A stretch of 64,000 nt of DNA from Symsagittifera roscoffensis (lineage: Eukaryota > Xenacoelomorpha > Acoela > Convolutidae), in the NCBI RefSeq assembly GCF_963678635.1, contig NC_087070.1, forward strand, positions 55,344,617 to 55,408,616, in the 5' to 3' direction. Within the stretch, counting starts at the first letter, position 1. Each line of letters opens with the position of its first letter. Shown here piece after piece: positions 1 to 11,704 of the stretch. The position numbers and the translations under genes are program-made. The notes under the pieces are model-generated. The model worked only from the letters and a program-made list of their open reading frames with translations. It did not search any database and was not told where the DNA came from.

Positions 1-699
1 AACCGAAACTTTTGCGAAAAGTGACTTTTATCCTTACTCTTGAGTTTTCCCTCGTGTCTTTGAATTTTTCCTTTTTACTCAGGAACGCGAGGTATTTAGA
101 AGCTCAATTGTATTTTTGAATAACAAAGTGGTTGAGTGATTACGACGAATCTATTGTAGTTTTAGTTTCTCTGAATACCTATTAGGGAAGCCGTACCAAA
201 AACAAAAAATCTATAGAAAGTAGCCAAATAACACATTGAATTTTGCATTTACATCAAAACAAAATTTAAGCTTGAGCAAACGAAGTAGCAACTTCAGAAA
301 GCAGACGAATCGTTGATGCAAATTAAACTGTGCTGAAAGCATTTTAAATTGGTTATTTCTTTTTTGATCAGCGGAATAAGATCTGAAATTCTGCATTGAA
401 AGAAGTTTGTCACCTGTAAACACGTATATGATCAAAATGAACCTTTAGACGATGACAAACTGAAGTTTAAAAAGTTTTTTCTTTGTATAGGTTTTTCAAC
501 TCAGCACTTAGGGTAGGCGCTTTTTGTGCATACTCGACTCATAAAGGTTTTTTTTTTCATAAAAACAGAATTATAAGTAGTGCATATTATAAAAACCTTG
601 CAACTTTGACAAGTTTCATAATAAAAGCTATCAGTCAGTCAGTCGTGGGCTATACTGTCTCCAGTACCCGTTTTTGCTTGTTTTGACCGGTCTTTGAAT

Positions 700-1560
700 T
701 TTTTCTTTGTGATGACCTCCATGCTAGTTAACTATCGTTATATGGGACCATGCCTTGAACTCTTTGTATATTGCAGCTAAGCTGATACAACTTCGAGGTT
801 AAGCGTAAAAAACACCAGTGTTTATGATGTTAGCATCATGAGTACGGTTAAAATAGGTTTAGTCAGATTTTTAAGTCAATTTTTAATTACACAGGACTTT
901 CTTTTAATGAAAATACATCAGTTTTTTATGAAAAATTTTCAAAGAGATGACGGGTTTAAGTGGGAGTAGTATCACTAGTTCGATTTTGAGCAGGGCTTTC
1001 TCCTAGTACCCGACTTTATTTGTTTTGGTAAGTAATTAGGAAAAACAAATGCATATTTATTAGAAAAACTTTAAAATCAGTTGAAGGGCTCGATAAAAGA
1101 TGTGATATCTCCTTGTATATTGAAGCTAGGATATTAAAACTTTGAGGTTAAGCGTAAATTACAACAATATTGATGATATTTTTATCAGAGTTACTGTTAA
1201 AGTGTTTTAAGTTGCTTTTTTGGTCACTTTTTGTTGTTACAAGACTTTTTTAATGAGTACACATCAGTTTTGTAAGAAATTCCCGTCGTAGAGATGACGA
1301 ATTTATGTGGGAGTAGTAGCATTAGTTCGATCTTGAGCAGAACTTTCTCCTAGTACCCGACTTTATTTGTTTTGGTGATTGTTTAGGAAAAATATCTGCG
1401 TATTTTTCAGAGAAACGTTGAAACCATTTGAAGGGCTCGATAAAAGATGTGACATCTACCTATATATTGAAGCTAGGATAATAAAACTTTGCGCTTAAGC
1501 GTAAATTACAACAGTATTGGTGATGTTTTTATCAGATTTACTGTTAAATTGTTTTCAGTC
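700..1560 (+). repeat. LINE 5' leader monomers, unit 1
   Basis: About two and a half direct repeats of about 347 bp lie immediately upstream of the ORF1-like region. The marker AAGCGTAA occurs near 803, 1150 and 1497, and GAAGGGCTCGATAAAAG near 1084 and 1431. Tandem 5' UTR monomers are known in some LINEs, where they carry the internal promoter. The promoter role here is inferred from position only. Confidence 0.6.
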
Positions 1561-1598
1561 ACTTTTTTTGGTCATTTTTTGTAGGTTTTGTTGAAAAA

Positions 1599-2330
1599 TA
1601 CAAAGGAATTGGGCATGAACATAGTTTTACTGTGTAATACGTGCGTTTCGGCAAACCAACAAAAAAGAGCAAGTCACTACTGGCAAAACCAGACCCAGTA
1701 AAGGAGGAGAAATTTGAAAAAACGGAATTTGAGATGGAAGAACTTAAGGAGACAGTCTCGGAAATTAAAAACATACTATCAAAACCAGCTAAACAACCAG
1801 ATATACAACCAAACCAAAAGGAATAAATTTTAACTAAATCAGACAAAAACAATAACAATAACCAGACATTAGGAATAAGGACCAGATGAGTGTAAAAGAG
1901 AGCAGCAACAAAGATCCTAGAAAGCGCCAAGAACACAGGCCTATGCTGACTCAAATGGGGTTTGAATGTAAATTCAACGACTTGATTAGACTAGGCGAAA
2001 GAGGTAAGGATCATGAAAGAACGATACTTCCTAAACTGCCAAATGGTTGGCTGAAATGGTTGATTTTATCATCAGCACGAAAACTGAAAAATTCTGGAGC
2101 TCCAGTGTTCATAAGCAAGGAACTAACCAACGAAGAAGCCGCGATAGAAAACGAATCTTTGAAGAAAAGAATAGAACTTATAGATCAGGGGAAAAATAAG
2201 AAAGACTTTAGTGTAAGGGACGGCAAGCTATACAAAAGAGATGGAAACCAATAGATAGTGATATCGCCTAAATCTGAAACAATAGACAACAATTGATTAC
2301 AACAAAATCTACTACTCTATAATGTCAGAA
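1599..2330 (+). pseudogene. LINE ORF1-like domain, broken, unit 1
   Basis: Two partly overlapping frames carry this. The first (about 1599-1826) has a pair of cysteines (LCNTC), then a charged helical stretch rich in E and K, likely a coiled coil. The second (1886-2254) has the RRM-like core seen in LINE ORF1 proteins: a LPKLP...LILSSARKLK segment, then VFISKELTNEEAAIENESLKKR, then SVRDGKLYKRDGN. A TAG follows at 2252-2254, and further stops lie beyond. The next codons read LLYNVRSILECSRRT, the start of the endonuclease part in longer copies downstream. The domain would bind nucleic acid. The frame is broken, so no product is expected. Confidence 0.6.
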
Positions 2331-2629
2331 GCATCTTAGAATGTTCTAGAAGAACATTCGTCTCGAACGGAAAGTACATCAACGGAAAGTGCCTTCAGAG
2401 GGAAATTGTGCCCATACGATCTCAAAGTTTGTGGAAAAGAAGTAGATGCAAAATGAGGAGGGAATAGATACTTTCTTACTGAAAAAGGTCAAAGAGGGTC
2501 CGAACAAAAAGCAATTCCATGTGGAAGTGGGGATGATCAAAATTCCCACTGTGCAAGACGGGGGCACTGGAAACTTCGAAAGGACCATGATGTTTCTAAA
2601 CACTAAGGCATTTCTTAACACTTCGAGGG

Positions 2630-2990
2630 AACAGCTGGGCATCAATTTTTTGAAGTAATTGAACATATAATCAACCAAATCAATTCGTTCTCTTCTCATG
2701 TTAGCCGATGAAATATGAATCGGATTGAAAAACTGCAAATAAGTTTCGCGGCCTTCTAACTAATAAGAGCAGGATCCTACATTGAGCTACCTGATGCACT
2801 CAGCGCTGCTACTACTCTGCTCCCAAAAATCAACGTTAAAGATGGTGACCGTTGCTTTCTATAGTGCTTTTTTGCAGCATATCACAACGTGAATGAGTTT
2901 GCTCTCTACCCCACATCTAGACGGCGGCTGGAGAAATTTTCAACCTACGATGTGGACAAAGAAGGAGTTATGAGAGTCAATGGGGAATAG
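2630..2990 (+). pseudogene. Maverick/adintovirus-like protein fragment, unit 1
   Basis: From 2775 a frame reads SYIELPDALSAATTLL, then KINVKDGDRCFL, a stop, and CFFAAYHNVNEF, ending at TAG 2988-2990. The pattern (aromatic-I-x-L-P, then N-V/I-x-x-x-D-x-C-F, then a hydrophobic helix ending in H) is one I associate with proteins encoded near or fused to protein-primed DNA polymerase B in Maverick/Polinton and adintovirus elements. Upstream in another frame is a segment rich in N, Q and I that fits the helical part before this motif. It is a short fragment with no catalytic domain. The family assignment is from motif memory only. Confidence 0.4.
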
Positions 2991-4309
2991 GAAATGCTTA
3001 TAGGGGTTTGCTGGATAGGCTTAGGGTTATGGTTAGGAATAGGGTAATTTCACAATCTTGAAAAAAAAAATTAAAAAAACCGAATTTCTAGCCACAGCAA
3101 TTCCCTTTGGAACAACTCTGAATAAATGACGCGAAAAATGTCTTTGGGAAAACAAAACAGGTTTGTTCATCAATTTATCAATTGATACTCATAATTTAAC
3201 TCATTATTGAAAAAATTTATATCAAAAAATCGACTTCGAATGTTTTAGAATAAACATTTTTTCCTACGTTTTTTTTCACTTTGAAACGAGATAATCCCGG
3301 ACTTTTCACTTTTTGTTCATGTTTTTGAACGTTCTAATTTTTTTGACTTCCTTGAGGTTTCTTGAAACTCATTCAAAGCCAAAGATTAATCAAAAAGCTA
3401 ATTTTTCATACAGGGATGAACGAAAGGCTAACAAATAGACAAACTTTTTTTCCTGGTCAAAATGTTTTTTAGGACGTAATAGTAAAAAAAAGTATTTTTA
3501 AGCTCTGGAACGGTTTTGAATTATTTTCATAGCTCAAGAGAAGCTCAACCATACCAATTTTTTTGAAATCCGATTTGTTTTTGTAGAGAAATGATCTTTT
3601 TCCTGCTGCCAGTCATTCTGTTGTCATTATTTTTTTCCTAGGACTCATTTTTATGAGTCAATTTTACCTTGATTTGATTGTAGTTTCACTCAAGAGACCA
3701 TGACTAGAGTTTTCTAGAGCACCCCCATCTTTTGCCAAAATAAAAAAAAGGTGTTTTCGACTAACCGAAACTTTTGTGAAAATTGACTTTTATCCTTACT
3801 CTTGAGTTTTCCCTCGTGTCTTTGAATTTTTCCTTTTTACTCAGGATCGCAAGGTATTTGCAAGCTCAAATGTATTTTTGAATAACAAAGTAGGCGAGTG
3901 ATTACGTCGAATCTATTGTAGTTTTAGTTTCTCAGAATACCTATTAGCTATTATGCTTAACTTGTCCATGATAATCAGCGGAATAAGATCTGAAATTCTG
4001 CATTGAAAGGTTTTTGTAACCTCTAAACATGTATATTTGATCGAAATGAACCTTAAGATGATGAAAACTGACATTTAAAAAGTTTTTCTTTGTATAGGTT
4101 TTTCAACTCAGCACTTAGGGTAGGCGCTTTTTGTGCATACTCGACTCATAAGTGTTTTTTTATTATTATTAATAACAGAATTATAAGTAGTGCATATTAT
4201 AAAAACTTTGCAACATTGACAAGTTTGATAATAAAAGCTATCAGTCAGTCAGTCGTGGGCTATAATGTTTTCCAGTACCCGTTTTTACTTGTTTTGACCG
4301 GTCTTTGAA

Positions 4310-5165
4310 TTGTTTTTTCGTGATGACCTCCATGCTAGTTAACTATCCTTATATGGGACCATGCCTTGAACTCTATGTAATTGCAGCTGAGCTGATACAA
4401 CTTCGAGGTTAAGCGTAGAAAACACCAGCGTTTATGAGGTTAGCATCATGAGTACGGTTAAAATAGGTTTAGTCAGATTTTTAAGTCAATTTTTGTTAAC
4501 ACAGGTCTTTCTTTTAATGAAAATACATCAATTTTTCAGGAAAAATTTTCAAAAAGTTGACGGGTTTAAGTGGGAGTAGCATCATTAGTTCGATCTTGAG
4601 CAGGACTTTCTCCTAGTACCCGTCTTTATTTGTTTTGGTAAGTATTTAGGAAAAACAAATGCATATAATAGAGAAACGTTAAATCCAGTTGAAGGGCTTG
4701 ATAAAAGATGTAACATCTCATTGTATATTGAAGCTAGGATGATCAAACTTTGAAATTAAGCGTAAATTACAACAGTTTTGATGATGTTATCATCAGAGTT
4801 ACTGTTAAAACGTTTTCAGTCCTTTTTTTGGTCACTTTTTGTTGTTACAGTTTTTTTAATGAGTACACATCAGTTTTTTAAGAAGAACCCATCGTAGAGA
4901 TGACGAATTTATGTGGGAGTAATAGAATTAGTTCGATCTTGAGCAGGACTTTCTCCTAGTACCCGACTTTATTTGTCTTGGTGATTGTTTAGGAAAAATA
5001 AATGCATGTTTTTCAGAGAAACGTTGAAACCATTTGAAGGGCTCGATAAAAGGTGTGATATCTCCCTGTATATTGAAGCTAGGATGATAAAACTTTGAGC
5101 TTAAGTGTAAATTACAACAATATTGGTGATGTTTTTATCAGATTTACTGTTAAAATGTTTTCAGT
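4310..5165 (+). repeat. LINE 5' leader monomers, unit 2
   Basis: This is the same monomer array as in unit 1, with markers near 4411, 4758 and 5103 (period about 346). It again ends directly before the ORF1-like region, as expected for a promoter-bearing 5' UTR. I see no open reading frame of note in it. Confidence 0.6.
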
Positions 5166-5193
5166 CACTTTTTTTGGTCATTCTTCGTAGTTT

Positions 5194-5985
5194 TTGTTGA
5201 AAAACACAAAGAAATTGGGTATGAACATGTTTTTATTGTGTAGTACGTGCGTTTTAAGCCAACAAGAAAAGATGAAAACCTTACTGCCAAAACTAGAACC
5301 AGTAAATGAGCAGAAAATTGAAAAAAAGTGGAAAATGAGAAGAAAGAACTTAAGGAGACAGTCTCGGAAGTTAAAAGCATTCTTTCAAAACAAGAAAAAC
5401 AACAAGAACTTAAACCAAATCCAATGGAACCAAACTAAATCACATCGGAGAAAAACAATAACAATAACCAGACATTAAGAATAAGGATAAGAGGAGTAAA
5501 ATAGAGCGAAATTAGGGATCCTAGAAAGCGCCAAGAACACGACTTCTGCGAAGTACAAAAAATCCTGACTCAAGTGGAGGTTGAATGTGAATTCAACGAC
5601 TTGATTAGACTAGGCCAAAGAGGTAATGATTGTGACAGTACGATACTTCCTAAACTGCCAAATGTATGGCTGAAACGGTTGATCTTAACATTATCACGAA
5701 AACTGAAAAACTATGGAGCTCCATTATTCATAAACAAGGAACTAACAAACGAAGAAGCCGCGATAGAAAACGAATCTTTAAAGAAAAGAACAGAATTTAT
5801 AGATCAGGGGCAAAAGAAGAAAGGCTTCAGTGTAAGGGATGGCAAGATTTACGAAAGAGATGGAAACCAATGGATAGTGATATCGCCTAAATCTGAAACA
5901 ATAGACAACAATTGACTACGACAAAATCTACTACTCTGTAATGTCAGAAGCACTTTAGAATGTTATAGAAGAACTCTCGTCGCGA
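5194..5985 (+). pseudogene. LINE ORF1-like domain, broken, unit 2
   Basis: This copy has the same order as unit 1: a cysteine pair, a charged coiled-coil-like stretch (5194-5478, frame-disrupted), then the RRM-like core at 5574-5915. The stretch 5447-5882 is identical by eye to 9079-9514, although the sequence upstream of it has clearly diverged, which points to gene conversion or a recent local copy. After the stop at 5913-5915 the LLCNVRSTLECYRRTLV motif marks the start of the endonuclease part, which breaks off near 5985. Confidence 0.6.
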
Positions 5986-6257
5986 ACGTAAAGTACATCA
6001 ACGGAAAGTGCTTTCAGAGGCGTCCATACAATCTCAAAGTTTATGGAAAACAAGTGGATTTGCTTCAAGTCTTGATGCAAAATGAGGAGGAAGTAGATGC
6101 TCTCATACTGAAAAGGTCAAAAAGGTCCGAACAAAAACAATTCCATTGGAAGTGGGGATGATAAAAATTCCCACTGTGCTGGACGGGGCACTGGAAACTT
6201 CGAAAGGACCATGATGTTTCTAAACGCTAAGACATTTCTTAACACTTCGAGGGAACA

Positions 6258-6620
6258 GCTGGGGATCAATACGTGGAATTGATTGAACAAATAAACAACC
6301 AAATCAATTCGTTCTCTTCTCATGTTAGCGGATGAAATATTAATCGAATAGAAAAACTGCAAATAAGTTTCGCGGCCTTCCCACCAATAAGAGCAGGATC
6401 CTACATTGAGCTACCTGATGCACTCAGCGCTGCTACTACTCTGCTCACAAAAATCAACGTTAAAGATGGTGACCGTTGCTTTCTATACTGCTTTTTTGCA
6501 GAATATCACAACGTGAATGAGTTTACTCTCTAGCCCACATCTAGACGGTGGCTGGAGAAGAACAAAACTTCAACCTACGATGTGGACAAAGAAGGAGTTG
6601 TGAGAGTCAATGGGCAATAG
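6258..6620 (+). pseudogene. Maverick/adintovirus-like protein fragment, unit 2
   Basis: This is the better preserved copy. One frame runs from about 6258 through ELIEQINNQINSF and RIEKLQISFAAFPPIRAG into SYIELPDALSAATTLL (6399 onward), KINVKDGDRCFLYCFF and EYHNVNEF, ending at TAG 6618. Two in-frame stops interrupt it (near 6327 and 6525). Together with unit 1 this shows that the coding relationship predates the tandem amplification. It lies directly behind the truncated LINE endonuclease start, so the 3.7-kb unit is a LINE/Maverick-like chimera. Confidence 0.45.
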
Positions 6621-6644
6621 GAAATGCCTTTAGGGGTTTGCTGG

Positions 6645-6700
6645 ATAGGTTTAGGGTTATGGTTAGGAATAGGAATAGAGTCAGGGTTAGGGTTAGGGGT
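6645..6700 (+). other. Short telomere-like TTAGGG run
   Basis: Several GGGTTA/TTAGGG-type words occur in a row (TTTAGGGTTATGGTTAGG and CAGGGTTAGGGTTAGGGG). Unit 1 has a shorter, more degraded version at about 3018-3046. It may be an interstitial telomeric remnant or chance low-complexity sequence. Confidence 0.35.
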
Positions 6701-7439
6701 TATTAAGAAGTTTAATTTCACAAACTTGGGAAAACAGAATTGAAAAAAAAAACCGAATTTCTAGCCACAACAATTCCCTTTGGAACAACTCTGAAAAACG
6801 GAAGCAAAAATTGTCTTTGGGAAAACAAAACAGGTTTGTTCATCCATTTATCAATTGATACTCATAACTTAACTTAGTTTTGAAAAAATTTACATAAAAA
6901 AATCGAAGTTAAACGTTTTAGAATAAAAATTTTTTCCTTCGTTTTTTTTTCACTTTGAAATAAGATAATCCCGGATTTTTCATTATTTGTTCAATGTGTT
7001 TGAACGTTCTCATTTTTTTGACTTCTTTGGGGTTTTTTGAAACTCATTCAAAGCCAAAGAATAATTCAAAAAGCTAATTTTTTATAAAAGGATAACGAAA
7101 GACTAACAAATAAACAAACTTTTTTTTCCTAATCAAAATGTTTTCTTTTTAGGACGTAACCGTAAAAAAAAGTAATTTTAAGCTCTGGAATGGTACTGAA
7201 TTAATTTCATAGCTCAAGAGAAGCTCAACCATACCAATTTTTTTGAAATCCGATTTGTTTTTGTAGAGAAATGATCTTCTTTCTGCTGCCAGTCATTCTG
7301 TTGTCATTATTTTTTTCCTAGGACTCCTAACATTATGAGTCAATTTTACCTTGATTTGATTGTGTTTTCATTCATGAGACCATGACTAGATTTTTTTGGA
7401 GCACGCCCATCTAATTTTAAAAAAATTGTGGTTCCGACT

Positions 7440-7622
7440 AAACGAAACTTTCGCGAAAATTGACTTTTATCCTTAATCTTGAGTTTTCCCTCGTGTCTTT
7501 GAATTTTTCCTTTTTACTCAGGAACGCAAGGTATTTGGAAGCTCAACTGTATTTTTGAATTACAAGGTAGGTGAGTGATTACGACGAATCTATGGTAGTT
7601 TTAGTTTCTCATAATACCTATT
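7440..7622 (+). repeat. Start of a third composite unit, broken off
   Basis: The first 180 bases match the start of units 1 and 2. Similarity ends abruptly near 7622, where a different tandem repeat of about 360 bp takes over. Sequence related to the unit resumes near 8630 in the LINE leader, so the repeat looks inserted into, or recombined with, a third unit. Confidence 0.75.
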
Positions 7623-8625
7623 AATGAGTTAGCGATCGTTGCAGGACGGATTTGCGCTGTGGTGATTTTTTGTCCGAAAAACTGTCGTCACAACTTGGTA
7701 GTTTCCTCTAGTTTCTGGTCTTGGCTACTGAATGTTTCTTCAGTTTTGACTCCTTTGAAATACACAGCACATTGTTTTGGGTTGTCAATGCGTTGTGGGT
7801 ATGCTGACAATTCATGGGAGTACTAATTTTTTAAATTTGGTCTTTATGTTTCTGAAATATATCATTTTTTGTGTTTATCCTTGATGCGGTCTTTTGTGGT
7901 ACAATTTTTTTTTCATTTTTCAGGAGACTGTATGGCTAGTTAGGTCATTTTAATGTGTTTTTATTGATCCATTCATCATTTCTACTAGGTTAGCAATCCT
8001 TGCACGAGTGGTTTTGCTCTGTGGTAATTTTTTGTCCGAAGAAAAATGTCGTCACAATACTGGCAATTTTTCTTTTTTTTTCGGTTCTGACTACCAGACA
8101 TTCCTTGAGTTTTCGATAATTTGAATTACAGAACGGCTTTTTTGGGATTGATAATGCATTTTTTACTTGTTGATCTTACCTGGGAGTGCCTAATTTTTGA
8201 TTTCTTTTTTTTTCTGTGTAATCATTTTGTTTTATGTGTCTATCAGTGATGTGGATTTTCTAATTTCAAGTTTTTCCTTTTTGATCACAGTGTCTGGTTG
8301 ATTTTATCATTTTGATGTGCTCATTTTTATTCATTTATTCAATTCTTTTGTGGTAGTGGCCGTTGCAAAAGCAAATTTGCGCTGGAGTGTTTTTGTCTCA
8401 ATAAAGTTATCACAAGTTGGAAGTTTCTACAAGCTTCTGGACTTGGCTACTGAATATTTCTTCAGTTTCGACGTCTTTGAAATACAAAGCGATGTTTTGT
8501 TGGGTTGTTAATGCGTTGTGGGTATGCTGACGCTTCTTGAGAGTTGTGGGTTTTTAAGTTTGGTATTTATGTTTCTGAAATATGTCTTTTTGTGTTCAAC
8601 CTTCATGCGATTTTTTGTGGTTAGA
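7623..8625 (+). repeat. Tandem repeat of about 363 bp, forward block
   Basis: Three copies begin with variants of GTTAGCGATCGTTGCAG at 7627, 7990 and about 8353. Each continues into a TTTTTGTCCGAAAAA..GTCGTCACAA-like stretch. T-rich strands dominate and no coding pattern is visible. The block interrupts the third composite unit. Confidence 0.75.
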
Positions 8626-8845
8626 GAAACGTATATTTATTATAGAAACGTTAAAACCGGTTGAAGGGCTCGATAAAAAATGTGATATCTCTTTGAAGAT
8701 TGAAGCTAGCATAATAAATTTTTGAGGTTAAGCGTAAATTACAACAGTATTGGTGATGTTTTTAATCAGATTTGCTGTGTTAAATTGTTTTGATTCACTT
8801 TTTTTGGTCATTTTTTTTTGTTTTTACTAAAAAGTACAACGGAAT
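8626..8845 (+). repeat. LINE leader remnant, forward
   Basis: The sequence rejoins the LINE leader at GAGAAACGT..AAGGGCTCGATAAAA and ends at the ORF1-like region. It is the last monomer of the 5' leader seen at 1395-1560 and 5000-5165. Confidence 0.6.
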
Positions 8846-9529
8846 TGGGCATGAACATACATTTACTATGCAAAACGTGCGTTTTGGCTAGCCAACAAGA
8901 AAAGATAAAGTCACTACTGCCAAAACTAGAACCAGTAAAAGAGAAAAAAATTGAAAAAAAGTGGCAAATGAAAAGAAAGAACTAAAGGAGACAGTCTCGG
9001 AAAAAAAAACATTCATTCAAAACCAGAAAAACAACCAGAACTAAAACCAAATCCAATGGATTCAAACTAAACCACATTGGAGAAAAACAATAACAATAAC
9101 CAGACATTAAGAATAAGGATAAGAGGAGTAAAATAGAGCGAAATTAGGGATCCTAGAAAGCGCCAAGAACACGACTTCTGCGAAGTACAAAAAATCCTGA
9201 CTCAAGTGGAGGTTGAATGTGAATTCAACGACTTGATTAGACTAGGCCAAAGAGGTAATGATTGTGACAGTACGATACTTCCTAAACTGCCAAATGTATG
9301 GCTGAAACGGTTGATCTTAACATTATCACGAAAACTGAAAAACTATGGAGCTCCATTATTCATAAACAAGGAACTAACAAACGAAGAAGCCGCGATAGAA
9401 AACGAATCTTTAAAGAAAAGAACAGAATTTATAGATCAGGGGCAAAAGAAGAAAGGCTTCAGTGTAAGGGATGGCAAGATTTACGAAAGAGATGGAAACC
9501 AATGGATAGTGATATTAGTTAGATATTAG
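8845..9529 (+). pseudogene. LINE ORF1-like domain, broken, third copy
   Basis: The cysteine pair and coiled-coil-like stretch (about 8850-9075) are frame-broken. The RRM-like core (9206-9529) is open and encodes the same residues as the copy at 5574 up to position 9514. After that the sequence jumps straight to the end of the endonuclease region, so most of the endonuclease domain has been deleted in this forward copy. Confidence 0.6.
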
Positions 9530-10272
9530 AATTAGTTAAGGGAAAAGAAAAAGTACAATAATACGTAGTACTCCGCAACCACACAGATTTGTTAACTCTC
9601 GTGAAAAAAGACAATAGACTCACATCCCTGTATAAAATGGATTATCCTCCTTACCACTCAAAACTCAACCTCATTATAAAAAACGATTACATCGGAGAAA
9701 AACAAATAAGTGACCGCAATGGTTTCCAAGAATTCTCATTCTCGAAAGCAAACTGGTACGTAATAAATAAATACATCAAGGAGAACCCACTTAACCCATA
9801 CTGCTTTAGCAGTTTTGATCCAATGACTGAACTGTCGTACCTTTGGCTACTCAACATAATCGAAAAGCACATTCGCAGGAGAACAAAACATCGAAGTTCT
9901 CTGGCATCTTAGGTAACATCTGAAACATCAAACCCCAAAAAAATTATGGATACAATGCGCAGTAAATGTGAAGAAAAAGTGACCGAATGTCAGTTAGACA
10001 AACTGAAAACGTTTGAAAAACACCTCGAGTTAAGCTTAAGTGGAGACCAAAGAGTATACGAAGAAAATTTATTTGTTGATGGTAACTTCTCAAAATTGCA
10101 AAAAGGCTTAAGTATTCGAAAAGCAGGTACAATACCAGGTCAAGTCTACCCTGGTGATCAAAGAGCTACATCAAATATCGATGAAGCCAATTTGTCTAGT
10201 AAATGCTTTCAGTCAATTTTTAGCCAATCTCTCTATGTAGGTGAGAATAACCCATCTCATGAAAATAAATAA
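9530..10272 (+). pseudogene. LINE ORF2 endonuclease-RT linker, forward copy
   Basis: Two adjacent frames (9589-9912 and 9946-10272) encode the part between endonuclease and reverse transcriptase. Typical signs are a YHSKLNLIIKND segment, a KTFEKHLELSLS segment and SKCFQSIFSQSLYVGEN just before the RT, a form common in Jockey/CR1-type ORF2 proteins. The reverse copy at 13010-13852 encodes the same protein with minor differences. A frame change near 9912-9946 and a TAA at 10270-10272 break this copy. Confidence 0.65.
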
Positions 10273-11490
10273 GCGAACCTCCATTTTACCACAACGGAAA
10301 TCGAAAAAATTCTTGAAAACTTGGAATATCAACAAACCCAAAGGACCTGATAATGTAGGAAATATTCTTCTGAAAAAACTAAGCGGTTCTAATTTGTTCC
10401 TAATTTTAAAGAGATAGACAAACCAATTGTCTCAAATTACCTCCGATAAGTCTGCTAACGGTTATCTCAAAGGTTTTAGAAAAAATTTTCTTAAATAAAT
10501 TGATTTTATCAGTAAAGTTTATCAACTCAAACTCACAACACGGCTTCCGACAAAAACGATCTGCTGTTACAAACCTCATTAAGTATCTCCATCGAAACAA
10601 GTTAACTGGCTTTCCTCTACCTAGATTTCCACAAGATAGTTGACAAGGTGGACCACGCAATGACAATTGAAAAAATTAGGAGCTTTGGTAACACAGGACA
10701 ATGTTTAAAGCTACTAAAAAATTATCTATCAGATAGAAAAAAAAACCGTTCGCATCGGACAAAAAGTTTCTGAGCCATTAACATTACACAGTGGTGTACA
10801 TCAGGGACCAATTCTCGGACGTTTGATTTTTTTCTCTTTATAAACGACCGAACAGATTGTGCAATGTCAGCAAGTTTTGGCTACGCAGACGATTACAAAA
10901 TCGTTTGCAAGGACCCATTAATTTTAAATATCGATGCGAAAAGAAATTGGAATTGGAGTGTAAAACATTCTATGGCAGTAAATGTGTCAAAAACCAAAAG
11001 TCTCAGTGTGAAAGGAAAAGCAAAAGTTAAAGTAAATGGAACTGTTCTTGAAGAAAACGCAGAAATGAAAGATTTAGGTCATAAAATCACTAGCTCATTA
11101 AGTTGGACTGAAAATGCTACAAATAGATCTGCCAAACTTCTGAAGGCATTATGCTCTGTGAAAAGAAACATCTCCAAAATAACAACAAAGGCCATGAAAT
11201 TAAACTCATACAAATCATATGTTGCACCTATTGTAAGTTATGGCTCATCATCATGGAAACCCTCAAAAGAGATCTCATAATAATTGAAAGTGTACAAAAG
11301 AAAGCAAGAGCACTTCCAACTCAGGAATACAAAGATCGATTGAATTCCCTACATATCCTTCCTCTGTCACTTTATCATGAACTACACACTCCTCTGCTAC
11401 TGCACAATATCCTAACTGAAAAAAACTTACCTACAAGGGAAAAAATTCATAAATGTTGGGGAAAAAAGACAAACAACAAATGCAAGTAAG
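10273..11490 (+). pseudogene. LINE reverse transcriptase, forward copy, broken
   Basis: RT blocks can be followed across several frames: a GFRQK-like block near 10540, FGNTGQCLKLLKNYLSD near 10682, a QGPILG block near 10805, and the catalytic FGYADDYKIV with YADD at 10882-10893. The thumb follows, with KDLGHKITSSLSWTENA, YKSYVAPIVSYGSSSW and IIESVQKKARALPTQEYKDR. This is a non-LTR RT of the Jockey/CR1/I-like group; the clade is not resolved by eye. At least four frame changes and several stops make it inactive. Confidence 0.75.
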
Positions 11491-11704
11491 AAAAAAAAGC
11501 AAACAATTTCGACTGCAAAAATCAGAATCTGACCTTTTCCTGAGAGCCTAGAATTTTACGAACGCCTTGAATGAACACCTCAAATTCGATATCAAGGAGC
11601 ACGAAAACATAAAAGAACTAATAACGGATGTTTTTTGGAGATATTTTAGAGTGAAATTCAACGAAAACAATCCATGCTTGTGGAGAATTGACTGCCAATG
11701 ATTG
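11491..11704 (+). pseudogene. LINE ORF2 C-terminal end, forward copy
   Basis: A frame reading ERLNEHLKFDIKEHENIKEL and ending near 11700 (CLWRIDCQ then a stop) fits the C-terminal tail that follows the RT domain in this LINE type. Right after it, at about 11705, the sequence turns into the reverse complement of the RT domain. The forward copy therefore ends at its 3' end and meets an oppositely oriented fragment. Confidence 0.5.

Larger units (their letters stand above)
1..3762 (+). repeat. Composite tandem repeat unit 1 (about 3.7 kb)
   Basis: The opening stretch recurs almost unchanged at 3763 and again at 7440, giving periods of 3762 and 3677 bp. Within the unit, in order, are an AT-rich left part without a gene (1 to about 690), LINE leader monomers, an ORF1-like pseudogene, a Maverick-like protein fragment, a short run of telomere-like motifs and an AT-rich tail without a gene (about 3060-3762). 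The unit is therefore itself a fusion of two mobile-element fragments that was later amplified in tandem. Copies differ by many substitutions and small indels, so the tandem array is old. Confidence 0.85.
3763..7439 (+). repeat. Composite tandem repeat unit 2 (about 3.7 kb)
   Basis: This is the second copy, in the same order as unit 1. It is about 85 bp shorter, mainly from a deletion in the AT-rich left part (around 3950-3975, compared with about 190-350 of unit 1). The stretch 3763-4240 and the tail 6705-7439 hold no gene that I can see. Its ORF1-like and Maverick-like parts are slightly better preserved than those of unit 1. Confidence 0.85.
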
